A stretch of 64,000 bases of DNA from the NCBI RefSeq assembly GCF_000182925.2, contig NC_026502.1, forward strand, positions 930,001 to 994,000. Reading direction: 5' to 3'. Below are positions 22,867 through 34,862 of the stretch, piece after piece. The DNA is from Neurospora crassa OR74A (Eukaryota; Ascomycota; Sordariomycetes; Sordariales; Sordariaceae). A model generated the notes under the pieces. It was not told the origin of the DNA and did not search any database. It saw only the letters and a list, made by a program, of their open reading frames with translations. The translations under genes and the position numbers were made by a program. Positions within the stretch are counted from its first letter, which is position 1, and each line of letters opens with the position of its first letter.

Positions 22867-23238
22867 CTACTCGGAATCGGACCCGTAGTTGACGAGTCCA
22901 CCGAATCCACCACCACCACCCTTGTTGCCTGTGTCAGACCTCTTCTGTTGTGGTTGTTCTTCCACCCCGCGTTGTTGTTCTTGCCTTGGGGCGTCAATTT
23001 CCATATTCACGTCCATATGGGTAGGTGCTTCAGTCTCCTGTTTGATCCTCTGCTGCTGCTGCTGTTGGCCGCTTCCAAATCCTCCGCGACCTCCATGTCC
23101 CTGGCCGCCTCTGCCACCGCCTCGCTGTTGTTGAAAGTTACCGCGACCACCTCTTCCACCACGGGATCCACCACGGCCACGACCGCGTCCGCCGCGCCCA
23201 CCGTGACCCCCGCGGTACCCGCTATCAGCATCGGCCAT
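22867..23238 (-). CDS. displaced Gly-Arg-rich C-terminal tail of Bcd1 (or small RGG protein)
   Basis: An ATG-initiated frame of 123 residues starting 16 nt after the Bcd1 stop codon, in another frame. Residues 8-58 are dense RGG/GRG repeats, 59-64 poly-Gln, and the end reads GGLVNYGSDSE, a style of ending seen on RNA-binding assembly factors. The frame stays open upstream across the Bcd1 stop region (it reads NSDGDEV before the Met), continuing the acidic context. It is therefore most simply the true C-terminus of Bcd1 separated by a one-base shift in the AAATAAATA sequence at about 23257-23266. A separate small gene this close to a stop would be unusual in a fungus. Confidence 0.6.
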   Translation of the reverse strand: MADADSGYRGGHGGRGGRGRGRGGSRGGRGGRGNFQQQRGGGRGGQGHGGRGGFGSGQQQQQQRIKQETEAPTHMDVNMEIDAPRQEQQRGVEEQPQQKRSDTGNKGGGGGFGGLVNYGSDSE

Positions 23239-23254
23239 AACTTCGTCACCGTCG

Positions 23255-25021
23255 CTATTTATTTTCGCCGTCCTCCGCTGTGTCCCGGTTCGGACGGCGG
23301 TTCAAGATGACGTCAAAGTCACCAGAAGCAGCCTGCCTAACAGCTACTTCTAGCGCTGCCGTATCCACCTCTCCTCCCCCCACTTCACCCTCTTCAGCCT
23401 GCCCCTGCTGGTCTTCAGTACTCTCGAAGCGGACATTCTTCCCTCCACCACCACCACCACCACCTCTCCCTCCGCGGCCGCCTCGACCGCCACGGCCACC
23501 CCGCTCCCACTTCCCTCCACCTCGACTGCCACCGCGTTGATCGCGCTGATCCCTCCGGAACGCAGCTTGTTGCGATCCAAATTGCCTCTTCCTCCCATTA
23601 GGATTATTCGAAGAATTCTCCTCTACTTCGCCCTCATCCGACGACTCATTTGAATCAGAATCAGAGTCACTTGCGTCAGAGTCAGACGACGACGAACTGC
23701 TTGCAGACTCTCCCTCTTCGCCCGCCTCGGTTTTGACAATCTTCGCAACTCTCTCCTTCCTCCTCTTCGTATCCGCATATCCAAATCCCTCCGGCAAGTC
23801 CCCACCAGGCGGCAAGACGTAAACAGTCGGGAACTCGACCACCGTCCTACCGCGCAGAGCATGTGAGAAATTCTTGGTCGCGTTGAGCGGGATCAGCAGT
23901 TTGCCATTTGGTTTCGTCTGCCCGGACTGAGAAGAAGAAGCAGCAGAGGAAGTAGGAGCCCAGGTTTTGTGCAAGAAAAAACGCCATCCCGCCAACAAGC
24001 GGGATTGGTCAACGATTTCCTCGTCGTCGGTTTTGGGAATCGAAGCAGAGCCGTCGCAGGCTGTTTGTGACCAGGCGCCCGTGAGGGGGTATTGCATGGT
24101 ATAGGGCGAGTCGGTGGACCAGGCGGAGGTGAGCGGGTTCTGTGGTGGGGAGGAGAGGTAAGGAGAGGCGATGATTTCGGTGATTTTCTTGGATTTCGTA
24201 GGGGCGAAGCCGGATTCGAGTTTGCGGCGCTTGAGGGGACGGCCGTCGGCGTCTAGCTGGTCTTCGGCGGCGGGGTCGAAGGGATCGGGCAGGGTTTCGG
24301 CTTCTTGAGCTTGTCGAGAGAGGCGTCTGCGGTACCAGGCGAGGGTTTCGGCTAAGGCGCGGTTGAGAGGCTTGCTTTCGAGCGCCTTGTGGAGGATCCG
24401 GTGTGGTTGTGGTTGTTGGCCAGTCGTAGGGAGACCGGGGACATTGAAGAGAAGCCATTCAACTTGCCAGTTAACGCATTGGTTGTTTCGATTCCACGAG
24501 GTTTCGTTTTCACGCTGTCTGGTCATGCCCTTGGGCATGGACACGGCCTCGATGTTGAGTTTCCTCAGCCTCTGGCGTACTAGTCTGCTGAAACCAGATA
24601 TCCATGCGCCTTCCTCTTGCATCTTGTGCTGTTTCCAGCTTGGTGGTGGCAGCGTTCCGACGGGGACATGGCGCAATTCGTCGCCGTGCCACTCCTTGAC
24701 AAAAGCCTTGTCCTCGTTTTGGGGATGTAGATCCTTGTCGCTAAGAATCTTGCGTACTTCGACAATTTCTTGCTCGTTGCGCTTGCAGGCGCGCTCGATA
24801 GACGAGATGAAGTTGTAGTCGTGGTCGATGCCGGCGGTGGTACGGAGACGGGTGGCGGGGACGAAGGCGGTAGGGTCGCGGACTCCAGAGCAGTCGGCTC
24901 TAATCTTGTGCTTCTGAGTACATGCTAATGAGCACGTTCGGGCGAGACAGCGCGGGCATTTGTATTTGGGTGGTTCGGCGTGGCAGATTCCGCAGAGGGT
25001 GCTGAGCACCGAGTCGGCCAT
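23255..25021 (-). CDS. BCD1: Bcd1-type zf-HIT box C/D snoRNP assembly factor
   Basis: A single exon of 588 residues as read. The HIT zinc finger is at 10-44 with ligands Cys10, Cys13, Cys22, Cys25, Cys30, Cys34, His38 and Cys44. The Bcd1 helical region follows (TTAGIDHDYNFISSIERA and onward to about 400). Residues from about 440 are Ser/Asp/Glu-rich (SSSSSSDSDASDSDSDSN) and then RGG/GGRGG-rich. Bcd1 acts in the nucleus with the R2TP/Rsa1 machinery to load Nop58 on box C/D snoRNAs. The frame closes at 23255, but a neighbouring frame continues with more RGG repeats, so the annotated end is probably premature. It shares no promoter with another gene; about 4.7 kb of gene-free DNA lies upstream. 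Confidence 0.93.
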   Translation of the reverse strand: MADSVLSTLCGICHAEPPKYKCPRCLARTCSLACTQKHKIRADCSGVRDPTAFVPATRLRTTAGIDHDYNFISSIERACKRNEQEIVEVRKILSDKDLHPQNEDKAFVKEWHGDELRHVPVGTLPPPSWKQHKMQEEGAWISGFSRLVRQRLRKLNIEAVSMPKGMTRQRENETSWNRNNQCVNWQVEWLLFNVPGLPTTGQQPQPHRILHKALESKPLNRALAETLAWYRRRLSRQAQEAETLPDPFDPAAEDQLDADGRPLKRRKLESGFAPTKSKKITEIIASPYLSSPPQNPLTSAWSTDSPYTMQYPLTGAWSQTACDGSASIPKTDDEEIVDQSRLLAGWRFFLHKTWAPTSSAASSSQSGQTKPNGKLLIPLNATKNFSHALRGRTVVEFPTVYVLPPGGDLPEGFGYADTKRRKERVAKIVKTEAGEEGESASSSSSSDSDASDSDSDSNESSDEGEVEENSSNNPNGRKRQFGSQQAAFRRDQRDQRGGSRGGGKWERGGRGGRGGRGGRGGGGGGGGKNVRFESTEDQQGQAEEGEVGGGEVDTAALEVAVRQAASGDFDVILNRRPNRDTAEDGENK

Positions 25022-28000
25022 GGTGACCAGAGATGGCTGTGTAGAGGTAGAGAGGAGAATTGACTGGTTATGCTGAGCAGTTCACAATGCCACAATGTGT
25101 CGATCGAGACTGAAATCGAGAATAGTAAGTAGTGTACTGATTGATGATGATGAGAACTGAGTGTTGAGTGATGATGTAGCGATTGAAGGTCGCAAAGCTC
25201 GATAACGGTCGCCCAAGCTTATCGTGGCGGATTTTTTGGTCGGACATTTCTCTTATCGATAACAGACTTGCCTCAGCCTGAGTGGCCAAAAGCTGCCCGG
25301 AAGTTTCCGCCTTTAGCTCCCGTCCCGCTGCGTGCTGTGTTCGGGTGCGGGAACCACTGGGGAATTATTGCACTGGCATCATCCATCCACTGCAGCGACT
25401 GAAATGCCTCCTCTGGACCACGGGTCACCCATTGTTTCCATTGTACGCTAGACTATCATCGAGTGCCCGAGGACGGGATTGTCTTGCCTCCGAATCCAAA
25501 ACAAAACAAAATGTGGGGAGAGCTCACCTCTTCACAGTCCCCACATAGCATCTGGCTTGATAGCCTTTTGAGGCTTTCGTATGGCTGGAGGTTTCAAAGC
25601 TATCATATATACGAACGCCCAAGTCAACGCAAACTTTCACCTCTAATCGAATCGACATCGCAAATCTCAAAGTCTCGGAGAGTCGGAGCTGCCTCATTGT
25701 GCGACTCGTGTCACCACTCACTAATTCCCCCGCACCAACCGACCAACGTGATGGATGATGAATGGATGGATGGTTGGCTTGGATGTCATCCACTCATCAC
25801 ACTGCTGGCGGGACAAGCGAATGCAACGGCTTGTCCGAATGAGGACTAGCCAGGGGTATTCATTTCAATCTCGGGAGGGTTGATCGGGTCTTGTCCGCCA
25901 GTGTGGATTCCGCAATCTGCATTTGATTTTCAATTTTTTTCTCTCTCCCTCTCTCAAGGCGACCGGAGGAGGGGAACAGTATTCAGCCGAATATGCCGAC
26001 CGAGGTGAGTTTTTGGAATGGTCTCGTTGTCGTGGTTTTCGTTGAGTGATTTCTTTCCATCGACCGTTCGAAGACATCGTCTCTCTCCTCCTCGGCCGTT
26101 TGTAGTGGCGTCTACTTAAAGTCGGCATGCTGTGCGCCATGTGGGTTGGAGGCGGGTTTGGTTGGTTGGTTGAAGCCCTCTCCTGCTCTCCGTTCGGTCT
26201 GGTAGGGTATGTACTCGGCTCAATCAACCAAGTGGTATCTATCGTTGGTGGCATTTCGGGATATCAGAAGGGCGATATTGGAGGCTCTTTTGTCAAGTGT
26301 GGTCCGATAGCAGACCCCTCACCTATAGTAGCCGCCAGTATCACCACGCTTTGACAGTAGGTTGTTGAAAAGTGTAACCCAACTCTTATCGGCTCTCTTT
26401 AGACCGAAAGAACAAGGGTTGACTGTGGTGGTGTCGCCATGTCGCGATTGTGATTGTCATGCCGAGCGGCAGCTAGCAGTCAAGAAGAAAAGCTGGAGGG
26501 CACGGGACTCATCTCCGATACTATACCTTACCCTATCAAACGCCATCTCTGTCGTCCATGCGAACAAACAGAGGCCCATCACCTGTGTATCGGTGTATCG
26601 TTCGGGCCTTTGACACGGCCACACGGACGATGAGATTCCGGCGAGATCCCACACACGGTCTGGGAGTTGTGCCGTCAGCTGCAGCTGGGTACACTAAAAG
26701 GACCAATTGTCCGACTCTCGTCGTTGTGGCTTGTTTCAGCCGAAGCTTATATTAGAGGCCTCTGTCAGCTATTCAAGTTCACCGCTTCACGCCATGAAAC
26801 AAGTGGCCGTATAGATTGGACGCCGTGATACTGTAGGCGTGGTACAGGCTGAAGTCGAACAACCAACACACGAGCACACCCACTACCCACTGGATTTGCT
26901 TTTACACTAACTACATGGATACTATCCTGCCTGAACCTGCCGAGGGGCTCATCGATCGTGGACAAGCATCACCGGTTCTCTTTTCTCTTCAAGATAGCAC
27001 TAAAGAACACTGCGGGGACGGATATATCGAAGAGAGTGGAAACGATATGCATAGCGATCCTCTCGGGGACCCGGCGCACTGGCTCAGCATAGGCAAAGCA
27101 CCGATGATGGATTCTCGAAAAGGGTAGCATCGCGAGCCATGGGCTTGTGGGAATGGCCTCTGTGGTGGGTGGGACAATGGACTCGAATGGCCATGGGGGG
27201 GCGAGTGACGATCACTACCTCTTCCAAATTGCAAACGACTCACTTGAAAATTTGAGCGAAAGTGAAGCGCCACTGCCCATCAGAAAACGTGGCAAGGCGG
27301 CGAGCTGTTGGTGTGTTTTTATCTAGTCTGGAATTAGGCGATGGTGGAGTATTGCCATGTTGCCGCCGTCTCTCTACGAAAGGCAACCAAATGCTTGATC
27401 CAACTTCACTGCAGCTTCCCACCTGATATGCCTTGAATCAAACGAAGAGGGGGGGCCGCCAGCAAGCGTCGGATAGGTGAGGTGGAGGGGAAGAAGAGGG
27501 GCTTGAGAGGTCCAGGGGCCACACTCTGACCGAGGAAAGGAAAGGGAAAAGAAAGACAAGAGGTTAGAATGATCGATCGTAAATGTCCTACCACAAGGAA
27601 AGGATGGAATGCATTTTTCCGTCATCCCGGGCAGAGATGGTCAACGAGATGGTTGTCTTGCGGTTGGTGTCTCGGATACCTCCCCGGCCTCTGATAATTG
27701 CCAATGCTTATAAGCGGCCCCTAAGTATAGGATACCCCGGCGGGAAGCTGGAATTGTCTCGGACAAGCCCAGAGGGAGACTCAGATGATACCCCTAACGG
27801 GCTCTCCCAAGAGATGCAGGGACATGGCAGGTACGCCTCTGCCAGAATATGAAAGGTTCAGTTAGCATGGCACTTCTATCATACAGTATTTAGGAGCTAG
27901 GCAGCCAAAACACCGTCTATGTTTTGTACACAGAATGAAGCAACCGCCACTTTGTCATTCACTGCGCTAACTTTCTAGATCCCGGCAGAAGTGCCCTGTA

Positions 28001-29783
28001 CGCACAACAATCCTGCAGCAGTGGTGCAGCAGCGAACATGCCGCTAGCGTTGCCCTGAAGGGGCCTGGATGGGTTCCTTCCGTCAGATTGTCCATTGAGG
28101 TGGCATTTGGGGGGTCATTGGGCCTGGGGTGCCATTGGTCCTCCACCTTTATTTCCCGAGCCCCAGTCTTTTTGCGTCTTTTGCTTCGACAGGACCATCG
28201 GCTCTCCCACGGCTCTTCTCGCTTGCTTCCCAGATGGGCCTCCTTCCATCAAATCCTCCGCCTGGCTGCAGCCCGGAGTGCATGCTGCAGGCAGGTCATT
28301 GGAGATGCAGCAAGCAAGAGTGCGTGTGTTGGGTGCATTGTGCAGGACATCAACCACCACGGCGCTTTGCCTCCGTTGGCCTGGCGTTTTGACATTGCAC
28401 GCAGTGATTGGCATTGCAGGCCAGTGTACAGTACACTGCACCGGACTGTCAAACTGAAATCTCCTTGTCGTTTTTATGGCTTGTGGTGTCGATGCCTTCG
28501 TCCGATGTGCTGGTGCTTCCATCCCGTCAAAAAGAAACACTTGAGGTACCTACCTTAATCTGGGGAACGAACAGTAAGAGAAAAGAGATAAAAGCCATGT
28601 GGTACAGCACAGTAATACACCCGTTGGTGTTGTCATCGTCGTCAACGTCGTCGGCAACACCACAAAAAGACAAGAGACAGAGAGACGGGCACAAGAGACT
28701 TCAGTTGAAACCCCTGTTGGCTCCAAACTGAAGGTCCTCTTGTGGGCCCCCCCCCCCATATTGACCTCATTCCGTCCAGACCTCTCAACAGAGCACTCCT
28801 TCCGATCCAACCCAGTTCCCAACCCAGGCCCAATCTGAGTCCAATCCCATCCTAGTCGCTTCAGGGATCCATCACATTTCCTTTTTCTTCGTTTCCACTT
28901 CTCTCCTCCACCTCCACCGTGACCACCCCCCCTTGCTCACTTGCCAGAGTGCTTAGTCCACTCTCAGCTCACTCCCGGCCTGGCTCCTGACCCTGCGATT
29001 GCGACTCTGCCGGCTTCCTTTTGTCTCTGCCGTCCCCGTCCTTTCGCGTGCGTGGAAACCTACACCTGATTCCTCCACTTCCTTCTCTCTCCTCCGCTCC
29101 CAGCTTCAGGTCCGCCCTTCTTCGTTGAAAGGAGTCCCCTGGTAGCCTTAATCGACTGCGCGACTGTGTTGTGCAGCGGGTGTCCTTTTTCATCCAGACC
29201 TCTCTCTCAGTGTGCGAATGTCTACCTAGACACTAGAGAAGCCTACACCACACGGCCAACCTTCCAGTCTCACGGAGAAAGTCCTAGGTTGCCCTTCAGG
29301 TTCCCTTCCCCGGTTCGCGCCCTTGCGTGTGTGTGTGTGTGTGTGTGTCTCGCCAACCTCCAAGGAGCTCCCGTCACTGTCAGCCACTCACTGGTCCAAC
29401 TTGGTGTTGTCTTGCCCATCACCATCGCCGCCGCCGCCGCCGCCGTCGCCATCGTCAATCTCTACTACCAACACGTTCACTCTCGCTACGCTTTAGTCCG
29501 GCAATCGGTGTAGCCGCTTCACTTTCTCTTCGCTCACAAACGCTATCGAACACGGGACTACCTCGCAAGCAAAACCCACCGACTACTCTCCTTTTCATCA
29601 CCCAACTTGGCAAGTCCAGCGATCGGCAGGAGGAAACAAGGCAGTCCCCGCCGGTAGTGGCTGCCCACGTTATCGATCCGATCAACATAACTTCATCTCT
29701 TCGAACTGTTCGCTGTTTCCACATTTTGAAACACACGCCGTCAACCTTCTCTCAGCCGTCCCTTTGGGACATCAACCGGCACC
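25022..29783. other. 4.8-kb gene-free interval, BCD1 and DENN gene promoters
   Basis: No supported gene on either strand. A run of 11 C lies at 28747-28757, a GT repeat at about 29327-29349, and a GCC repeat at about 29428-29446. From about 28830 the DNA is strongly pyrimidine-rich on the plus strand, which suggests a long 5' leader for the DENN gene. Short ATG frames in that leader could be upstream ORFs but none stands out. Confidence 0.45.
29327..29349. repeat. GT dinucleotide microsatellite
   Basis: About eleven GT units in the probable leader or promoter of the DENN gene. Confidence 0.85.
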
Positions 29784-32661
29784 ATGATGCAGTCTTTAAA
29801 AACCCACGCCTCGTTCCAACGGCCACGGACCAGCGAGCGTGATGTCGGTTCCGTCGCCCGCGATCAGGCCGACGTCAATCCCGCCATCCCCAGCCGCAGC
29901 TCGTCCCTTCACTCCCGCATCACCCAACCAATGCCTAACTCGCTCAGTGGCAAGCCTCAGCAGCGCACCCCCAAGACCTTGACTCATGCCTACATGGTGT
30001 GTGGTGTCGGCCGTGAGCCTTCACAATGGGTCAAGGCTCCTGCTCCGGCTCAGGGCAAGATCGGTCACATGAAGGGCGCTGTTGGCCAATTCTGGCTTCC
30101 TGAGATCCTGGGCAGCAGTCCGAGGTTGGAACAGGACAATGACATTGCTCGCGCTCTTCACAACGCCATGAGGGTAGGTTCATCGTGTTTGATCAGCGCC
30201 TTTTCAGCTTATTTGCCTGTTTGCTAACCAACGTCTACAGGCTTGCTTTCCCCACGACGTCGAAATTTGCACTGGCAGAAGTCAACCACACTGCGTTCAC
30301 CATGCCTTCGTTCTTCAGCAGGATTCCTCCCACACCTTGTACGGAATTTGCTTGCGTGTCTGGTCCCGCGCCGACGAGAAGAGAGCCGAGACGATTCGGG
30401 AGCTGAGAAGGAGGACCGAACCTGATTTTTTCGACAACCCGGATGAGCAGTACTGGATCCCTTACTGCTTGTCTTTCCTTTCTCGCTATCCGCTCTACAA
30501 CCTGCTTGGCGACTACCTTCGTGGCATGTGGATTCACTGGAACAAGGCTACTAACCTTTTCCACGCGGAGGAGGTGTCCCGGATTCTCAGCTTCCCTGCT
30601 CCTCGCTTGAACGACCTGGTCCGCATCGACATGAAGGATTATGCGCTGTGCTACCAGTTTCCCTCGTCGCCCACGGGTTTCCAGAACTTTGCCATGTGGC
30701 CGCTGTTCAACTGCTTGTCTATTCCCAACATCGTTGGTGTCATCGAGGCGGCTATCTCGCCGACTCGCCGCATCATCTTTGTCAGTCACTACCCGGCCAT
30801 GTTGACGATGGCTGCTGAGACTGTTCGCTTTGCTGTGCGCGTTTATGAGTGGAGTGGTCTTTATGTCCCTATCGTTCATGCCCGCCATGCTACTCAGCTT
30901 GTTGAAGAGCCTGGTCCGTATATCCTGGGTATCACGGCCGAGTGTAGGTCGCTCTTCACGCCTCCTGCGGATGCTCTGGTTGTGGATCTCGACCGCAACT
31001 TTGTTCTCACTTCAAGCCCACCCAATGCCCTTTCTCCTAGTCAGCGCAATAAGTTTGTGACCCGTCTAACTCAAGCTCTCAACGGGGACGTCACGCCTTC
31101 TGGCGTTCCTCCCCACCTTCGCTCCGCTTATGGCGGTGGAAAGCTGATCCCCGCTGGCCAGATCATTGTCATGCGTGGAGAGGTGGAGTCGATCCAGGAC
31201 CCTGACTGGTGGAACCAGGATGCCGTCATGTCTGTCATGGATCATGTGTGCGAGAAGATGGGCCGCAACACCGGCATCAAGGCCGTCTTTGGTGGTTCCG
31301 CCAAGAAACCTCTGATGACAAAGGTGTCTATGAGGCACCTGAATGAAATTGTTCGTGAGCGAAACCAGTACTCGCGCGATGCGATGGAGGCTTGGCAGGA
31401 TTTCATCAACCTCAAGGGGCGTATGGAGACGGAGCTCAGCAAGGTCACCAAGAGGAACAACTACCTTAACGATGAGCTGGAGAGCTGGAAGCAGCAGTTC
31501 CTCAAGTTCCAGACCTTTGCCGAGACCCTCACCAAGGAGACCCAGGACCTCAAGGCCAAGATCGAAAACTCGAAACGCGAGAACCGTCGTCTGGGCAGCC
31601 TTATCGAGGAGCATAGGAGCGACTACAACCGCCTACAGATGCGCCTCCAGGGTACGGAGAAGCAACGTGACGACGCTCTTGAGGCCCTTGTGCTTCAGCA
31701 GGAAATCGCCGAGGAGTTGGAGAGGGAGCGTAAGAGAAATAGGAAGGAGCTTACTGCCCTGCAACACACCAACAACACCATTACCCGGCAACGCGATGAG
31801 GCCCGTCGCGTGGTGCTTCACCTTCGTAGTCTGATTTCTGGCCAACACCATCATATGGAGCACATTGTCAAGACTATGACCTCTCCACAGGAGTTGGCTG
31901 CTGAGATTGAAGCCGGCTTTGTCGCAGCTGCGCAGGAGGCAGAGGAGGCTACTGGTAAGCGTTCGTCTGCCTATTCAGATTATTGTGAAGTGAATGCTAA
32001 CCTGTATACAGCCGGCGAGGAGCCCAACAGTGAGAGGTTCATCAAGAACCTCACCCTGGCGAGCAAGCGCATTTCGTCCCAGACCTTTGTTGACGTGGCG
32101 GACCGTCATCTCAAGGACAAGACCGATGCCATTGCGCACATCATCCGTAACATCGCCGAGCAGTGCCAAGCGGCGGTAGACGGACTCCAGCTGGCGCAAG
32201 ACGCCGAAATTGGCACACACCACGAACCACTCTCGGCGAAAGGGGCCGGGATGTATTCAAAAAGCAGGAGAGGGAGTAATCTCTCAATCGCCCACAGCGA
32301 TGACGGCACCTCGGTCGCGACCACCGAGGCCGGCGACGACTCTTTTCTCCACCCCGGTGCTAGTGGACGGGTCTCCAGCATCCCGCCGACACCGGATCTC
32401 ATTCCCAACCGCAGCAGCACTAGCATGTCAATCGCTAGCACGGCGACGACCCCTGAGCGCACCTCCCAACAGTATAGCCTGGGGCACCACGATATCCCCA
32501 CCAGAATCCTCGAAGACGACGAGGATGAGCTCGCCGGTGAACGGAGCGAGAGTGAGAACCCCATCCCGCATGAGCCAAGTAATTTCGTCGGCAAGCACGC
32601 AGAGTCCCTGATCCACCGTCCTTCGGGTGCGAGGATCAGCGCCCTGGGTAGCTCTCGTTAA
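29784..32661 (+). CDS. DENN-domain protein with central coiled coil
   Basis: Three exons (29784-30173, 30241-31954, 32012-32661) give 917 residues. The tripartite DENN module is visible: uDENN with FPHDVEICTG and LYGICLRVW near 132-170, cDENN with YCLSFLSRYPLYN and RRIIFVSHYPAMLT, and dDENN through about 500. DENN proteins are guanine nucleotide exchange factors for Rab GTPases in membrane traffic. Residues about 500-660 form a long charged coiled coil. The C-terminus is Ser-rich and disordered. The N-terminal 65 residues are low complexity. Intron 1 (67 nt) has GTAGGT, CTAAC and TAG. Intron 2 (57 nt) is a multiple of three and stop-free, so retention would add 19 residues. The Rab partner cannot be told from sequence. 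Confidence 0.9.
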
Positions 32662-34862
32662 GTTCGTTGAGGAGAAAGAGTGCAAGGGCCGATTTATCTA
32701 TCTATCTAGTGCAAGGAACTGGCAGTCCATCTAGTTGCTGATCCGAGATTCTTGTTGGAAAATTTGGAAACACAGAGGGACATATCATGACGACGATTTA
32801 GGATAAGGGCGTGTTGTTTTGTAGTTGATCCAGAGATATCCCCCATACTTCATGTCGATTCTACCTTTTTTTTTATTTAACTCACTATTTTTTATGTATC
32901 CAACCAACCTCGTTGTCTATACCATCATCAACTACCACCATTTGCCATCTCGCTTGCTTTTATGCAACGCAAAAAGCAACAAATCTTGAATACCACTGTG
33001 AGAGGAAAGGAAGAGGGGAGAACGTGGAGAGGAAGGTGGAAGGGAGAGGAGGAGGAGGCAGTGGCGGAAGAAGAGGAACAAGAGGAAAAGAAAGGAAGGG
33101 GGAGAGGGAAAGGAAGGACATTACTGGTCTCTTTTTTCGTTTCATGTCGTCACAGTCACACACAACTCATGGTCACCCACACACTCTTTCACATTTACAT
33201 ATGTTGTTCTATGACTTTTCACTGTGGCGTTATTCCCTTTTTGAAAGATATCAAGTTTTATTTTCCCTCAACTACCTGACCGACCAAACTACAAACTATT
33301 GGGTAATCCATCATCCATCTATCTGTACCTCATCTCTCTCACATCTTGCACTCAGCTGAGAGCAGGCAGAGAGACGCAGGGCAGTTTAGCATAGCATCAC
33401 ATACATCAACCACTGCACAGCGCAGCGTAATGTCATGATACGAAATTCCTGCTTATTCTTGTTTTCTGTATTCTCATGTCTCTGACTATCTTCCAGGTTA
33501 CGTTCAAAAACGCTATTAGGTAGTTGGTACTATTTGTTGACCACATGGGTACTTGTGAAAGAGCAGTCAGTATTGGAACAGTTCAATCTATCTGAACACA
33601 GTGACTTATATTGTGGACAGATACCAACCAATATTTGCGTGCCACTCACTCTGCTTACCCAGGCAATATGGAATAATGTAAAAGAGTATAAACAGCACAA
33701 AAGTTCAAGATACCCACTCACCTTCACATCTCAAAAAACATCAACAGAAAACACTTTGAACCCCCCCATGCCCTGATCACTTCACGAATCCAACCTTGCT
33801 TCAGATCTTTATAAGCGCTAAAATAAGAGAGTAGAGACACATACAACCATACCCACTGGAAAACTCGGGATCCCGTCCGCTCTCCCATAGATAAGCCAGT
33901 GAGGGCCAGACTAGTAGTTGGGTCGGTGACGACCAGCGAATCCCTGGTGTTGTATGTTTTTTGTATTCTTTTATTCTTTTTACCCTTACTGTTCACGTTT
34001 CTTTGTTCCTCTTTACTACTTGGCTTGTTTTATGTTTTGATATGTATGTGTTTGTGTGGGTGGGAGTGTGCCTTGGTGCTCGCTACGTCTGGCGGTGGTC
34101 ATGAAAGAAATAACAATAACCACGAACAACGAAAAGACGCGAGTTTGCTCACTCCGGCCAAAAGATGTGAAACAGAGATAGATCATTTACTGTGTGAGAT
34201 AACCCGATCACTAAGAGGGAGGGTTCAATTAGATGATCAATTGCCTGTTTATCGAGGCTTACCGAGTGCCGAGTGAACGGTCTCAGATGATAGCAAGGTC
34301 AGACATACATGTTCTTGAATAATATCCGCATGTCTTGCACAATGTTCCCAGGTAGCCGGATCGTGGCTGGCTGGGCCTTGGTAAGGGAACCAGCCAGGGC
34401 AGCAGATGATGGAGAGGATGACTAGGACAGGCTAGATGGAAAGATAGTTCGATTTGAATACTCTAACAGCCCTTTTTGGTTTATTTTTAATATCCCATGA
34501 CACCAAACCATACTTGCAAAACCAAACCAGAACCCAGCAAGTAGCACCCGCAAACTCCGCAAACAATGTGGCAAAGCGAATAAATGACCACAAGAATGGC
34601 AGTGATTCAGTGGCTGGCTCTCTCTCCAGCCGGAAAAGAAATGACGTGATTAAATCCACGATTCCCTCACCAACGCTTCTTTCTTCAAGAAAGATTGGTG
34701 AACAGAATCCAGGCCGCCCTTCTTCCTGGTTGCGCCACACACGCTAATACCTCGCTTTTCTCTTACTTTTGAAACAGCGTAAGGGGGTATCTACACGGCC
34801 ATGCCATGACCGAAGCATATCCTATCTCAACTCAACTCATCGCATCCCTCTGTCATCCCTCT
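32662..34862. other. convergent 2.2-kb intergenic of the DENN gene and MTR4
   Basis: No supported gene. The notable element is a nearly pure purine tract on the plus strand at about 33001-33120 (GGA/GAA-rich). T runs lie around 32868-32880. Confidence 0.5.
33001..33120 (+). repeat. long near-polypurine tract
   Basis: About 120 bp made almost only of A and G on the plus strand, with few pyrimidine interruptions, downstream of the DENN gene. Such mirror-like purine tracts can form triplex DNA; whether this one does is unknown. Confidence 0.8.
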
